64,000 nt of DNA from Nesterenkonia muleiensis (GTDB lineage: Bacteria; Actinomycetota; Actinomycetes; Actinomycetales; Micrococcaceae), in the NCBI RefSeq assembly GCF_003600155.1, contig NZ_QWLD01000050.1:54098-118097 (forward strand). The letters are read 5' to 3'. Each line of letters opens with the position of its first letter. Within the stretch, counting starts at the first letter, position 1. Both the position numbers and the translations under genes were made by a program. The notes beneath the pieces were generated by a model. It did no database searches. It was not told where the DNA came from and saw only the letters and a program-made list of their open reading frames with translations. Positions 27,158-36,452 of the stretch are shown here, in pieces.

Positions 27158-27915
27158 CGGGCGGCCTCCCCATCGCCGCGGGCCCGGAGCTGGTTGCGCG
27201 GGACCCGTTGGTTCAGCGCCCGGTCCCAGATATGCTCCGGCGGTTCCTCGCCGCGCAATGCGGCAACCCCGGCAGTCAGTGCCTGCTCCACCCGTTGGGT
27301 GGCATCAGTCAGTGCTGTCCTGGTCAGCGCTCCGGCACGCAGATCGGAGAGGTCGATCTGCTCTCCGACCTGCAGGACGTATTTCTTGCGCGGCAGCGGC
27401 TGCGGGAATGTGGCATAGGGCGGCAGGAAATCCTGCACGCCCCAATGGGTGATCGGGATCAGCGGTGCCCCGGTGCTCAGCGCGAGCCTGGCAGCACCGG
27501 TCTTGGCGCGCATCGGCCAGAGGTCCGGGTCCCGGGTCAGCGTGCCTTCGGGATAGATGAGGATCGCCCCTCCGGTGTCCAGGACCTCCTGGGCGATCTG
27601 CAGTGACTTATTGGCAGCGGAGCGGTCCGCCCGGGCCACAGGCACCTGCCGGAGGCCGCGCAGCATTGAGCCGAGCAGCGGAACTTTGAACAGAGAGTCT
27701 TTGGCCAGAAAATGCGGGGTGGAGCCGGACATGTAGACCGCATGCGCCACGGCCAGCGGGTCCAGCTCACTGACGTGGTTGGCTACCACGATGAAGCCCT
27801 GCTCCGGGAGGGTCGCCAGACCACGCCAGTCCTTGCCCATGGCCAGGTTCATCCCGGGCCGGACCACTGAGGCGGTGGCGGAGAAGCCCAGAGAGCTGCG
27901 GCGTCGTGCTGTCAT
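27154..27915 (-). CDS. 1-acyl-sn-glycerol-3-phosphate acyltransferase (PlsC family)
   Basis: Membrane-associated acyltransferase of 253 aa. The catalytic NHVSELDPL matches the HX4D motif, followed by LLGSMLRGLRQVPVARAD and the substrate-binding YPEGTLTRDP. It is the first gene of the plsC-gpsA-ddl overlap cluster, linking lipid and wall precursor synthesis. Which acylation step it performs is not clear from sequence alone. Confidence 0.9.
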   Translation of the reverse strand: MTARRRSSLGFSATASVVRPGMNLAMGKDWRGLATLPEQGFIVVANHVSELDPLAVAHAVYMSGSTPHFLAKDSLFKVPLLGSMLRGLRQVPVARADRSAANKSLQIAQEVLDTGGAILIYPEGTLTRDPDLWPMRAKTGAARLALSTGAPLIPITHWGVQDFLPPYATFPQPLPRKKYVLQVGEQIDLSDLRAGALTRTALTDATQRVEQALTAGVAALRGEEPPEHIWDRALNQRVPRNQLRARGDGEAAR

Positions 27916-27991
27916 TGTTCCCTCGCTTCCGGTCTCATCAGTCCGCCCTGCGCCGGTTTGCCGACTCAGTCACTGCCACCCTATATCGGCT

Positions 27992-29314
27992 TCAGCGTTC
28001 GGAGATGGCGATATCGGCGCCCAGTCCGGAGATCTTGTCGATGAAGTGCTCGTAGCCGCGGGAGATGATTTCGATGCCGGTGACTTTCGAGGTGCCCGAG
28101 GCGGCCAGAGCGGCGATCAGATGGGAGAACCCGCCGCGCAGGTCCGGAATGTCGATATCGGCGCCGACCAGCTCCGAGGGTCCTGAGATTACTGCGGAAT
28201 GGAGGAAGTTGCGCTGTCCGAACCGGCAGGGTGTGGAGCCCAGGCACTCCCGGTGCAGTTGAATGGAGGCCCCCATCCGGGTCAGCGCCTGGGTGAATCC
28301 GAAGCGGTTCTCATAGACCGTCTCATGAACGATGGACACGCCCTTGGCCTGGGTGAGTGCGACGACCATGGGCTGTTGCCAGTCGGTCATGAAGCCGGGG
28401 TGGACGTCAGTCTCCAGCACCAGAGGTTTGAGCGAGTCACCTCCATACCAGAAACGCATGCCTTCATCGTCGACCTCGAACTCGCCGCCGATCTTGCGAT
28501 AGATGTTCAGGAACGCAGTGAGGTCCCGCTGTGCGGCACCGCGGACGTAGATATCGCCCTTGGTCACCAGCGCAGCGGAGGCCCAGGAGGCCGATTCGTT
28601 ACGGTCGGTGATGGCCCGGTGCTTGAATCCCGAAAGCCGGGAGACCCCTTCGATCCGGATGGTGCGATCGGTGTAGACGGTGATCATCGCCCCCATCTGC
28701 TGCAGAATAGCGATCAGGTCGTGGATCTCCGGCTCCACCGCGGCGTTCTTCAGCTCCGTGATTCCCTCGGCGAGCACCGCGGTGAGCAGCACCTGCTCGG
28801 TGGCGCCCACTGAGGGGTAGGGCAGCTCCAGTTTGGCTCCGCGCAGACCCTTCGGCGCGGAGATGTGGATACCGTTGACCTGCTTGTCCACCACGGCGCC
28901 GAAGTTCCGCAGCACCTCCAGGTGGTAGTTGATGGGCCGGTCGCCGATCCGGCACCCGCCCAGATCGGGGATGAAGGCTTCGCCGTTCTTGTGCATCAGC
29001 GGTCCGCAGAACAGGATCGGGATGCGCGAATCGCCGGCATAGGCATCGATCTCGGAGTGCTCAGCGGAGTAGGTCTCCCGGGGGTCCAGAGTCATGGTGC
29101 CGGCGGTGGCATCGCGATCGACTTTCACCCCGTGGATGGTCAGCAGATTGGTGACGATCTCGACGTCTTTGATCTCCGGCACATTGCGCAGTTGAGAGGG
29201 TTCGCTGCCCAGCAGCGAGGCCACCATGGACTTGGGAACCAGGTTCTTAGCACCGCGGACGTGCACTTCCCCCTGCAGGGGTTTACCGCCCTGGATGGTG
29301 AGCAGCTTGGCCAT
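27992..29314 (-). CDS. murA: UDP-N-acetylglucosamine 1-carboxyvinyltransferase
   Basis: First committed step of peptidoglycan synthesis, transferring enolpyruvate from PEP to UDP-GlcNAc. The start is AKLLTIQGGKPLQGEVHVRG, and the substrate-binding GAKNLVPKSMVASLL follows. The active-site loop is DLGGCRIGDRPINYH, where Cys is retained, so fosfomycin sensitivity would be expected at that residue. 440 aa from ATG 29314; the longer frame to 29365 lacks support. Confidence 0.95.
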   Translation of the reverse strand: MAKLLTIQGGKPLQGEVHVRGAKNLVPKSMVASLLGSEPSQLRNVPEIKDVEIVTNLLTIHGVKVDRDATAGTMTLDPRETYSAEHSEIDAYAGDSRIPILFCGPLMHKNGEAFIPDLGGCRIGDRPINYHLEVLRNFGAVVDKQVNGIHISAPKGLRGAKLELPYPSVGATEQVLLTAVLAEGITELKNAAVEPEIHDLIAILQQMGAMITVYTDRTIRIEGVSRLSGFKHRAITDRNESASWASAALVTKGDIYVRGAAQRDLTAFLNIYRKIGGEFEVDDEGMRFWYGGDSLKPLVLETDVHPGFMTDWQQPMVVALTQAKGVSIVHETVYENRFGFTQALTRMGASIQLHRECLGSTPCRFGQRNFLHSAVISGPSELVGADIDIPDLRGGFSHLIAALAASGTSKVTGIEIISRGYEHFIDKISGLGADIAISER

Positions 29315-29421
29315 GGGGTCAGGTGATCCCTTCAGTGGAGGCGAACGGAAACTCGGCGATGCCACTGTACCCGATGACTGTTCCTGTTCCCCCCGCGAGC
29401 CCCAAGCACCCGCGCCTGGTT

Positions 29422-30021
29422 CTAGACCTTGGCCGGAAGCGTAGTGGGCTTGAAGGCAGGCCTGGTGGCCTCAAAGGTGTTGATGGTCTCTTCCTGGCGC
29501 AGCGTCAGGGAGATGTCGTCAAGGCCCTCCATCAGCCGCCACCGGGTGTAGTTGTCGATCTCGAAGGCGGCGTCCACCGCCCCGCAGCGCACAGTGCGGG
29601 ATTCCAGGTCCACGGTGATCGTCGCACCCGGTTCCTTCTCCAGTTCCTTCCAGATGAGTTCGACCTCGGGCTGGGCCACTTTCGCCGCCAACAGCCCCTG
29701 TTTCGCCGAGTTGCCGTAGAAGATGTCGGCGAAGCGAGAGGAGATGACGACTTTGAAGCCGTAGTCCTTCAGCGCCCAGACCGCATGCTCGCGGGAGGAG
29801 CCGGTGCCGAAGTCGGGCCCGGCCACCAACACAGTGCCCTGGTCATAGGGCTGCTGGTTGAGCACGAAGTCGTCGTTCTTCCGCCAGGCGTAGAAGAGGG
29901 CGTCGTCGAACCCGGTCTTGGTGATCCGCTTGAGGAAGACTGCGGGGATGATCTGGTCGGTGTCGACATTGGACTGCTTCAGCGGCACGCCGATGCCGGT
30001 GTGGCGGGTGATCGGTTCCAT
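29422..30021 (-). CDS. leuD: 3-isopropylmalate dehydratase small subunit
   Basis: Swivel-domain subunit of isopropylmalate isomerase in leucine biosynthesis. Start [20 protein letters not shown]; conserved [19 protein letters not shown] binds substrate. 199 aa. It lies 12 nt behind leuC in the same operon. Confidence 0.96.
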   Translation of the reverse strand: MEPITRHTGIGVPLKQSNVDTDQIIPAVFLKRITKTGFDDALFYAWRKNDDFVLNQQPYDQGTVLVAGPDFGTGSSREHAVWALKDYGFKVVISSRFADIFYGNSAKQGLLAAKVAQPEVELIWKELEKEPGATITVDLESRTVRCGAVDAAFEIDNYTRWRLMEGLDDISLTLRQEETINTFEATRPAFKPTTLPAKV

Positions 30022-30033
30022 GGTAGGAGCTCC

Positions 30034-31491
30034 TTATGCGGGAACGGGTGCGTCAGCGAACACGTCTGAGGGTGCGGAGAGGGTTCCGCGGATCGCGGTG
30101 GCGGCGGCGACCACCGGGGAGACCAGGTGGGTGCGGCCCCCTTTGCCCTGCCGACCTTCGAAGTTGCGGTTGGAAGTGGAGGCGCAGCGCTCCCCGGGGG
30201 CCAGCTGGTCGGGGTTCATGCCCAAACACATGGAGCAGCCGGCAAAGCGCCACTCGGCGCCGAAATCCTTGAACACCTGGTCCAGGCCCTCCGCCTCGGC
30301 CTCGAGCCGGACCTGCGCAGAACCGGGAACCACGATCATGCGCACCTGAGGATCCTTCTCACGACCTCGGATGATCTCTGCGGCAGCCCTCAGGTCCTCC
30401 AGCCGCGAATTGGTGCAGGAGCCCAGGAACACCGTGTCGACCCGGATGTCCTTCATCGGGGTGCCGGGGTCTAAGTCCATGTACTGCAGGGCGCGTTCGG
30501 CGGTTTCGCGGTCCCCCGGGTCGTGGAAGTCAGTGGGATGGGGCACTGATTCGTTCAGCCCCACGCCCTGACCGGGATTGGTTCCCCAGGTGACGAAGGG
30601 CTCGAGCTCATCGGCGTCGAGGATCACCTCGGCGTCGAACTCAGCACCGGTGTCGGTGCGCAGGGACCGCCAGTACTCCACGGCGGCGTCCCACTCCTCG
30701 CCGGTAGGTGCGTGCGGCCGGCCCTTCACGTACTCAAAAGTGGTCTCATCCGGGGCGACCATTCCGGCGCGTGCACCGGCTTCGATGCTCATATTGCAGA
30801 TGGTCATCCTGGCTTCCATGGACAGCTGCTCGATCGCGCTGCCGCGGTACTCCAGCACGTACCCCTGACCGCCTCCGGTGCCGATCTTCGCGATCATCGC
30901 CAGGATGATGTCCTTGGAGCTCACCCCGGGCTTCAGCGTGCCGTTGACGGTGATCGCCATGGTCTTGAAGGGCTTGAGCGGCAACGTCTGAGTGGCCAAC
31001 ACATGCTCGACCTCACTGGTGCCGATGCCCATCGCCAGGGAGCCGAAGGCACCGTGGGTGGAGGTGTGGGAGTCCCCGCAGACCACCGTCATTCCCGGCT
31101 GGGTCAGGCCCAGCTGTGGTCCCACCACGTGCACGATTCCCTGGTTGGCGTCGCCCAGGGAGTGCAGCCGGATCCCGAACTCCTCACAGTTGGCCCGAAG
31201 CGTATCCACCTGCTTGCGGCTGATCGGGTCGGCGATCGGCTTGTCGATCTCCAGGGTCGGGGTGTTGTGGTCTTCGGTGGCGATGGTCAGATCCGGCCGG
31301 CGCACCTGGCGTCCGGCCAGTCGCAGACCTTCAAAGGCCTGAGGGCTGGTCACCTCGTGCACCAGGTGCAGGTCGATGTAGAGCAGGTCCGGGCTGCGCT
31401 GCCCATCCTTGTCCTCGCCGCGGGCCACCACGTGGTCCCGCCAGACCTTCTCCGCCAGAGTCAGCGGTGCACCGGTTGAATTCTCAGCCAT
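30034..31491 (-). CDS. leuC: 3-isopropylmalate dehydratase large subunit
   Basis: Aconitase-family [4Fe-4S] subunit. [17 protein letters not shown] and [16 protein letters not shown] bind substrate, and the cluster cysteines are in FLGSCTNSR and [12 protein letters not shown]. 485 aa, typical. SD GGAGGA lies just before the ATG at 31491. About 130-170 nt of leader separates it from the divergent IclR-type gene; the leader holds an 11-bp hairpin, and a perfect operator palindrome lies beyond it. Confidence 0.96.
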   Translation of the reverse strand: MAENSTGAPLTLAEKVWRDHVVARGEDKDGQRSPDLLYIDLHLVHEVTSPQAFEGLRLAGRQVRRPDLTIATEDHNTPTLEIDKPIADPISRKQVDTLRANCEEFGIRLHSLGDANQGIVHVVGPQLGLTQPGMTVVCGDSHTSTHGAFGSLAMGIGTSEVEHVLATQTLPLKPFKTMAITVNGTLKPGVSSKDIILAMIAKIGTGGGQGYVLEYRGSAIEQLSMEARMTICNMSIEAGARAGMVAPDETTFEYVKGRPHAPTGEEWDAAVEYWRSLRTDTGAEFDAEVILDADELEPFVTWGTNPGQGVGLNESVPHPTDFHDPGDRETAERALQYMDLDPGTPMKDIRVDTVFLGSCTNSRLEDLRAAAEIIRGREKDPQVRMIVVPGSAQVRLEAEAEGLDQVFKDFGAEWRFAGCSMCLGMNPDQLAPGERCASTSNRNFEGRQGKGGRTHLVSPVVAAATAIRGTLSAPSDVFADAPVPA

Positions 31492-31512
31492 GAGTTCCTC
31501 CAGAAGTCTGTG

Positions 31513-31555
31513 GGCGCCGTCGTTGATATTCGGGATGGTGAATCACGACGGCGCC
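31513..31555 (-). promoter_or_regulatory. Hairpin in the leuC 5' leader
   Basis: Perfect 11-bp inverted repeat GGCGCCGTCGT/ACGACGGCGCC with a 21-nt loop, ending 22 nt before the leuC start. No clear leader peptide rich in Leu codons and no U tract are seen, so classic attenuation is not shown; it could modulate mRNA stability or termination. Confidence 0.55.
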
Positions 31556-31623
31556 GGCCCGGTAGGGCTTCACCTATCTAGGGAACCACTGTTGCCTGGA
31601 CGGCTCTAGAGCCTCGGCAACAG

Positions 31624-31640
31624 GTCTCATTATGTGAGAC
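31624..31640. promoter_or_regulatory. Probable operator between leuC and the IclR-type regulator
   Basis: Perfect palindrome GTCTCATTATGTGAGAC (6-bp arms, 5-nt centre). It overlaps the expected -35 zone of the regulator's promoter (TAGACT at 31647-31652, start codon at 31660). On the other strand it contains CATAAT, a possible -10 for leuC. This suits a regulator that controls both itself and leuCD. Confidence 0.65.
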
Positions 31641-31659
31641 TCGCGCTAGACTGTGCTCC

Positions 31660-32463
31660 ATGGCTGAGAATTCTGAGACGTCGGCCGGTGTGAGCCCCGC
31701 ACCTGCCCGGCCGCTGCACTCGCCCTCCGGCATCGGGGTGATCGATAAGTCCGTGATGATCATGGACGCCCTGGAGGCCGGCCCGGCCACCCTGGCGCAG
31801 CTGGTCGAATGCACCGGCCTGGCACGGCCCACCGTGCACCGGCTGGCCTCTGCCCTGGTCCACCACCGGTTCCTGACCCGGGATGTGCGGGGCCGCTACG
31901 TGATCGGCTCTCGGCTGGCGGAGCTGGCTTCTGCCGCCGGAGATGACCAGCTGGTCTCCGCCGCCGGGCCCCTGCTGCTGAAGCTGCGCGATGTCACCGG
32001 TGAGTCCTCACAGATCTTCCGGCGTCAGGGCGAGGCACGCGTCTGCGTAGCCTCCGCTGAGCGGCCCATCGGTCTGCGCGATTCCATCCCGGTGGGCACC
32101 CAATTGTCTATGAAGGCCGGTTCGGCCGCCCAGGTGCTGCTGGCCTGGGAGGATCACGAACGGCTGGTCGAAGGACTGCGGGGGGCCAGGTTCACTCCCA
32201 CGGTGCTGGCCGGTGTGCGCCGCCGCGGATGGGGTGAATCGCTGGGCGAACGCGAGGCGGGAGTGGCCTCGGTCTCGGCCCCGGTCCGCGGACCCTCAGG
32301 CCGGGTCATCGCCGCGGTGTCCATCTCCGGACCCATCGAACGCCTCTCCCGGCAGCCGGGAAGGAAGTTCGCCGGCGTCGTCGTTGCTGCTGCCCACCAG
32401 CTCACCGATCTGGTGCGGGCGAATCCCGAGGCAGACCATGGGCTAAAGGACCGTGACGACTGA
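31660..32463 (+). CDS. IclR-family transcriptional regulator (NdgR/LtbR type)
   Basis: 267 aa. Winged helix-turn-helix at about 40-80 (DALEAGPATLAQLVECTGLA, then PTVHRLASALVHHRFL) and an IclR effector domain from about 100 (RRQGEARVCVASAERP). Divergence from leuCD is the conserved location of NdgR (Streptomyces) and LtbR (Corynebacterium), which regulate leucine genes. The ATG lies 7 nt after TAGACT, so the mRNA is probably leaderless. Confidence 0.9.
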   Translation: MAENSETSAGVSPAPARPLHSPSGIGVIDKSVMIMDALEAGPATLAQLVECTGLARPTVHRLASALVHHRFLTRDVRGRYVIGSRLAELASAAGDDQLVSAAGPLLLKLRDVTGESSQIFRRQGEARVCVASAERPIGLRDSIPVGTQLSMKAGSAAQVLLAWEDHERLVEGLRGARFTPTVLAGVRRRGWGESLGEREAGVASVSAPVRGPSGRVIAAVSISGPIERLSRQPGRKFAGVVVAAAHQLTDLVRANPEADHGLKDRDD

Positions 32464-32467
32464 GTCT

Positions 32468-32485
32468 GTGCCGCGCCTGCGGCAC
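32468..32485 (+). terminator. Possible hairpin terminator after the IclR-type gene
   Basis: GTGCCGC/GCGGCAC, a perfect 7-bp stem with a GCCT loop, 4 nt after the stop codon. It lacks a U tract, which is common in high-GC actinobacteria but lowers confidence. Confidence 0.45.
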
Positions 32486-32660
32486 TCCAAGCCCTCTGTG
32501 AGCACTTCAGCTCTCGGCGGCGACCCCTCGGCACCTCAACCCGTTCAGTTACCCCCTGATGACGACATGTCGGCGTAATTCTGACCTGATTTATCGTCAT
32601 ACTGGGCCGCCGAACGCGAGATACCCTCCCTGCTCGCGCTGACCGCATAGGATGGCTCTC

Positions 32661-34004
32661 GTGAATGCGACTGTGGAGAATGTGTCTGTTATCGGTACCG
32701 GCTATCTCGGTGCCACTCATGCTGCGTGTATGGCTGAACTGGGGTTCAACGTCATCGGGGTCGATGTCGACCCGGAGAAGATCGCCTCGCTGGCAGCCGG
32801 TGATCTGCCCTTCCACGAGCCCGGCCTCCCCGAGCTGATCCGCAAACACGTGAACTCAGGCCGGCTGCGCTTCATCACCGACCCCGACTACACCACAGTG
32901 GGCGCCTGGGCGGATGTGCACTTCATCGCCGTGGGCACCCCCCAGCTCAAGGGCGGCACCGGGGCCGATATGACCTATGTGGACGCCGCGACCAAAGGCC
33001 TGACACAGGGCATCACCAAAGACTCCCTGATCGTGGGCAAATCCACCGTCCCAGTCGGCACCGCCGCCCGACTCGCCGAACTGATCCAGGACAACACCGG
33101 CGACGGGATCACCGTGTCTCTGGCCTGGAACCCCGAATTCCTGCGCGAAGGCTTCGCCGTCGAAGACACCCTCACCCCCGACCGGCTCGTCGTCGGCACC
33201 GCATCAGAAGCAGACGAACAGGTGCTGCGGGCGGTCTACGCCGAAGCCCTGGGCCGAGACACCCCCTGGATCAGCACCGACTACCAGACCGCCGAGCTGG
33301 TCAAAGTCGCCGCCAACGCCTTCCTGGCCACCAAGATCAGCTTCATCAACGCCTTCGCCGAAGTCACCGAAACCGTCGGCGGTGACATCACCACCCTGGC
33401 CGATGCCATAGGCCACGACACCCGCATCGGACGCAAATTCCTCAACGCCGGCATCGGCTTCGGCGGCGGCTGCCTGCCCAAAGACATCCGCGCCCTGCAG
33501 ACCCGGGTCGCAGAACTGGGCCTGGACCACTCCATGCGGTTCCTCGACGAGATGGACCAGATCAACCTGCGTCGACGCAAAAAGGCCATCGCCCTGGCCT
33601 TCGATCTGCTCGACCAAGACATCGAGGGCAAAAAGATCGCCATCCTCGGAGTCACCTTCAAGCCCCTCTCCGACGATGTCCGCGACGCCCCAGGACTCGA
33701 TGTCGCCGCCAGGCTGTTCAACGCCGGAGCCGATGTCGCCGTCTATGACCCCCAAGGCAACACCAACGCCGCCAAACGCTACCCACGCATCAACTACGTC
33801 AACACCCTCAACGAAGCAGTCACCGAAGCCGAACTGGTCATCCTCACCACCGAATGGGACGAGTTCAAAGCCCTCACCCCCACCGACCTCCACAACAAAG
33901 TCACCGCCCCACGCATCATCGACGCCCGCAACGTCCTCACCCCCACCGACTGGGAGAACGCCGGCTGGACCTTCGCCCAACTCGGACGAAAATTCGACAG
34001 CTGA
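32661..34004 (+). CDS. UDP-glucose/GDP-mannose dehydrogenase family protein (probable UDP-glucose 6-dehydrogenase)
   Basis: Makes UDP-glucuronate from UDP-glucose for surface polysaccharide. NAD motif SVIGTGYLGATHAACMAE at the N-terminus, catalytic cysteine in GFGGGCLPKDIRAL, and C-terminal FKPLSDDVRDAPGLD. About 447 aa. I use GTG 32661, which lies 7 nt after TAGGAT; ATG 32652 is inside that box. Codon use shifts within the gene: from about 33,000 on it is markedly C-rich on the coding strand (many CCC and ACC codons). Confidence 0.9.
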   Translation: MNATVENVSVIGTGYLGATHAACMAELGFNVIGVDVDPEKIASLAAGDLPFHEPGLPELIRKHVNSGRLRFITDPDYTTVGAWADVHFIAVGTPQLKGGTGADMTYVDAATKGLTQGITKDSLIVGKSTVPVGTAARLAELIQDNTGDGITVSLAWNPEFLREGFAVEDTLTPDRLVVGTASEADEQVLRAVYAEALGRDTPWISTDYQTAELVKVAANAFLATKISFINAFAEVTETVGGDITTLADAIGHDTRIGRKFLNAGIGFGGGCLPKDIRALQTRVAELGLDHSMRFLDEMDQINLRRRKKAIALAFDLLDQDIEGKKIAILGVTFKPLSDDVRDAPGLDVAARLFNAGADVAVYDPQGNTNAAKRYPRINYVNTLNEAVTEAELVILTTEWDEFKALTPTDLHNKVTAPRIIDARNVLTPTDWENAGWTFAQLGRKFDS

Positions 34005-34020
34005 GGGTCGCGCAACTCAT

Positions 34021-34086
34021 TTGTCGTAGGGCTTTCGAGTCATCGTGGCGCTATAGCCCTACGAACGTTCGAAAGCCCTACGACAA
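34021..34086. repeat. Perfect 18-bp inverted repeat with a third internal copy
   Basis: TTGTCGTAGGGCTTTCGA at 34021-34038 and its exact complement at 34069-34086. The 30-nt loop contains another AGCCCTACGA (34055-34064), so the left arm can pair with either of two right-hand copies. It lies in the convergent gap between ugd and thiL and overlaps the thiL stop codon. Likely a bidirectional terminator or a repeated element. Confidence 0.8.
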
Positions 34087-35175
34087 CAGTGAGTCCCACC
34101 CCTCGCCCACGCCCCGCAGTCCGGTGCGCACCTGCGGATCGCCCACCTCGACCCGGCCGATCGACCGGAATCCATCTGGGAGCGCAGCATCCTCGGGAAA
34201 CGTGGCCAGCAGGCTGTAGTCCTCTCCCCCGGTCAGCACCCAGTCACGGCACGACGACGCCGCAAGCCCCAGCAGTTCAGCCACCGGCTCCAGGTGCACG
34301 GCCTCGGCGGCCAGCGCGGCGTCGTCAAGCTGGATCCGCACTCCGGAGGCTGCGGCCAGTCGCTGGGCATCACGCAGCAGCCCGTCGCTGAGATCCATCC
34401 CCGCAGTGGCACCGGCGGCGAGCGCGGCAGGACCGGCGGTCAGTGGTGGCTGGGGGTGGGTCTGGGCGAGCAGACACCGCCGGAAGGTCTCGGAGTGGGC
34501 CTCCCAGAGGCCCAGCTCCTGACCAGAGACTGTCTCATCGCCGGGTCGCTCAAGCAGCGCCAGTCCTGCTGCCGCGTCGCCGAGACCGCCGCAGACCGCC
34601 AGCGTGTCCCCCGCCCGGGCCCGGCTGCGCAGCAGGCCCGGCGAGCCCTCAGGCAGCCCACCGACTGCGGTGATCGTCACCGAGATGGTCTCTCCTGAAC
34701 CGAGGTCTCCCCCGGCAATCGAGCAGTTCTCCGCTCCCGGAGCCTGACATGCCCGGATGATCCCGCGGTAGAAGTCCTGGACCCAGGCCAGGGGCGTCCC
34801 GGGCGGAAGCGTCAGGCTGACCAGGAGGGCCTCCGGCACCGCACCCATGGCGTTGATGTCGGAGAGGTTCTGCGCGGCAGCTTTGGTGCCCACATCCATC
34901 GGCCATTCTTCGGAGGGCTCGTATGGCGTGGCCCCCAGCGATTCGGGGCCCAGCCACCATTCACGCCGAAAGTCCTGGCCTTCGCTCATGGTGTCAACGG
35001 TCATAACGGTCTGGACACCCCGCGGAGGGCTCAGCACGGCGGCGTCATCCTCACCGGCTCCGGTCCGGACCCACTCCCCGCGGCCACCAGCAGAATGTGG
35101 TCCGACTACCTCCATCATCGCTGCCAAGACAGCGTCCTCTCCCACAGCGCCCACGGTCAGCTGATCATCGCTCAT
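34078..35175 (-). CDS. thiL: Thiamine-monophosphate kinase
   Basis: Phosphorylates thiamine monophosphate to the active cofactor. Family motifs: GEDDAAVL near residue 42, VTVDTMSEGQDF (Asp ligands), DVGTKAAAQNLSDINAMGA and TAGMDLSDGLLRDAQRL. 365 aa from MSDDQLTV at 35175; an ATG 3 codons further upstream is equally possible. Divergent from the aminotransferase. The stop codon lies inside the 34021-34086 repeat. Confidence 0.93.
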   Translation of the reverse strand: MSDDQLTVGAVGEDAVLAAMMEVVGPHSAGGRGEWVRTGAGEDDAAVLSPPRGVQTVMTVDTMSEGQDFRREWWLGPESLGATPYEPSEEWPMDVGTKAAAQNLSDINAMGAVPEALLVSLTLPPGTPLAWVQDFYRGIIRACQAPGAENCSIAGGDLGSGETISVTITAVGGLPEGSPGLLRSRARAGDTLAVCGGLGDAAAGLALLERPGDETVSGQELGLWEAHSETFRRCLLAQTHPQPPLTAGPAALAAGATAGMDLSDGLLRDAQRLAAASGVRIQLDDAALAAEAVHLEPVAELLGLAASSCRDWVLTGGEDYSLLATFPEDAALPDGFRSIGRVEVGDPQVRTGLRGVGEGWDSLLS

Positions 35176-35215
35176 GCTCGTCATCTTCCCACCTGTTCGC
35201 CGCTACCATGAACCC

Positions 35216-36442
35216 ATGTCTACTCCGCCCTGGGCCCGGTCAGCCGCCGGTGCCAATACTTACGACGCCGTCACCGGCACTGTGCTGCCGACCATCTATG
35301 AGCGCACCACAGCCGCCGCTGCAGCACACGGCGGGATCAACCTGGGGCAGGGCTTCCCGGACACCGAGGGTCCGCAGTGGATGCGGGAGTCAGCGGCGGA
35401 GGCGATCACCACAGCGGCCGGACCCACCAATCAGTACTCCCCCGGTCCGGGCTTCGGCTGGTTCCGTGAGGCGGTGGTCTCCCACCAGCAGCGGCACTAC
35501 GGCACAGACCTGGACCCGGAGACCCAGGTGCTGCACACCACCGGTGCCACCGAGGCAATCGCGGCCACGATTCTGGCCTTCGCCGCTGAAGGCAGCGAGG
35601 TGGTGACCTTCGAGCCGTTCTACGACTCCTACGGGTCCATGGTGGCCCTGGCCGGGGCTCAGCTGCGGACCATCCCGCTGAGGGCACCGGACTTCCGCCC
35701 GGATGTCGACGCTTTGGAGGCCGCGGTGACCGATCGGACCTCCATGGTCCTGGTCAACACTCCGCACAATCCCACCGGTGTGGTGTTCAGTCCTGCGGAG
35801 CTGGAGCGGATAGTGGGCATCGCTGCCCGGCACGGGGCCGTCGTCATGGCCGATGAGGTCTATGAGCATCTGATCATGGACGACGCCGCGTACCAGCACC
35901 AGACCATCCTGACCATTCCCGGTGCGGCGCAGGTGGCGGTGGCCATCGGCTCCGCCGGCAAGTCGTTCTCGCTCACCGGGTGGAAGGTGGGCTGGGTGAC
36001 CGGCAACCCGGAGCTGGTGAACAGAGTCCGCGGTGTCAAGCAGTTCACCACGTTCTGCACCGGCGGGGTGTTCCAGTACGCAGTGGCCCAGGGGTTGGAG
36101 GATGACCGTGGGTTCTTCGCCGCCAACCAGGCTGAGCTTCAGACAGGCCGGGATCTGCTGATGGAGGGCCTTGCTGCTGCAGGGCTGACGCCCTATCGGC
36201 CCGATGCGGGCTATTTCGTGCTGGCCGACGTCGCCGGTGTCACGGATAAGACCGCTGCCGAGTTCGCCGCCGAACTGGTCGCCCACGCCGGAGTGGGTGC
36301 GATCCCGGTGTCCTCGCTGACACTGCCGAGCACGCAGAAGGACCATGATGATGAGCTGAACTCCCTGCTGCGCTTCGCCTTCTGCAAACGCCATGACGTA
36401 CTCGAGACCGCACTAAACCGGCTCGCGGCGTGGATTGGCTAG
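35216..36442 (+). CDS. Class I/II pyridoxal-phosphate aminotransferase
   Basis: 408-aa fold-type I aminotransferase. GGINLGQGFPDTEGP, YSPGPGFGWFREAV, NTPHNPTGVVFSPAEL and the PLP lysine in GSAGKSFSLTGWKVGW are all intact. The pattern is closest to methionine/kynurenine-type aminotransferases (YbdL/KAT). ATG 35216 lies 6 nt after TACCAT, indicating a leaderless start. The next gene, a trans-sulfuration enzyme, suggests sulfur amino-acid metabolism. Confidence 0.88.
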   Translation: MSTPPWARSAAGANTYDAVTGTVLPTIYERTTAAAAAHGGINLGQGFPDTEGPQWMRESAAEAITTAAGPTNQYSPGPGFGWFREAVVSHQQRHYGTDLDPETQVLHTTGATEAIAATILAFAAEGSEVVTFEPFYDSYGSMVALAGAQLRTIPLRAPDFRPDVDALEAAVTDRTSMVLVNTPHNPTGVVFSPAELERIVGIAARHGAVVMADEVYEHLIMDDAAYQHQTILTIPGAAQVAVAIGSAGKSFSLTGWKVGWVTGNPELVNRVRGVKQFTTFCTGGVFQYAVAQGLEDDRGFFAANQAELQTGRDLLMEGLAAAGLTPYRPDAGYFVLADVAGVTDKTAAEFAAELVAHAGVGAIPVSSLTLPSTQKDHDDELNSLLRFAFCKRHDVLETALNRLAAWIG

Positions 36443-36452
36443 CCTAGAGGTG

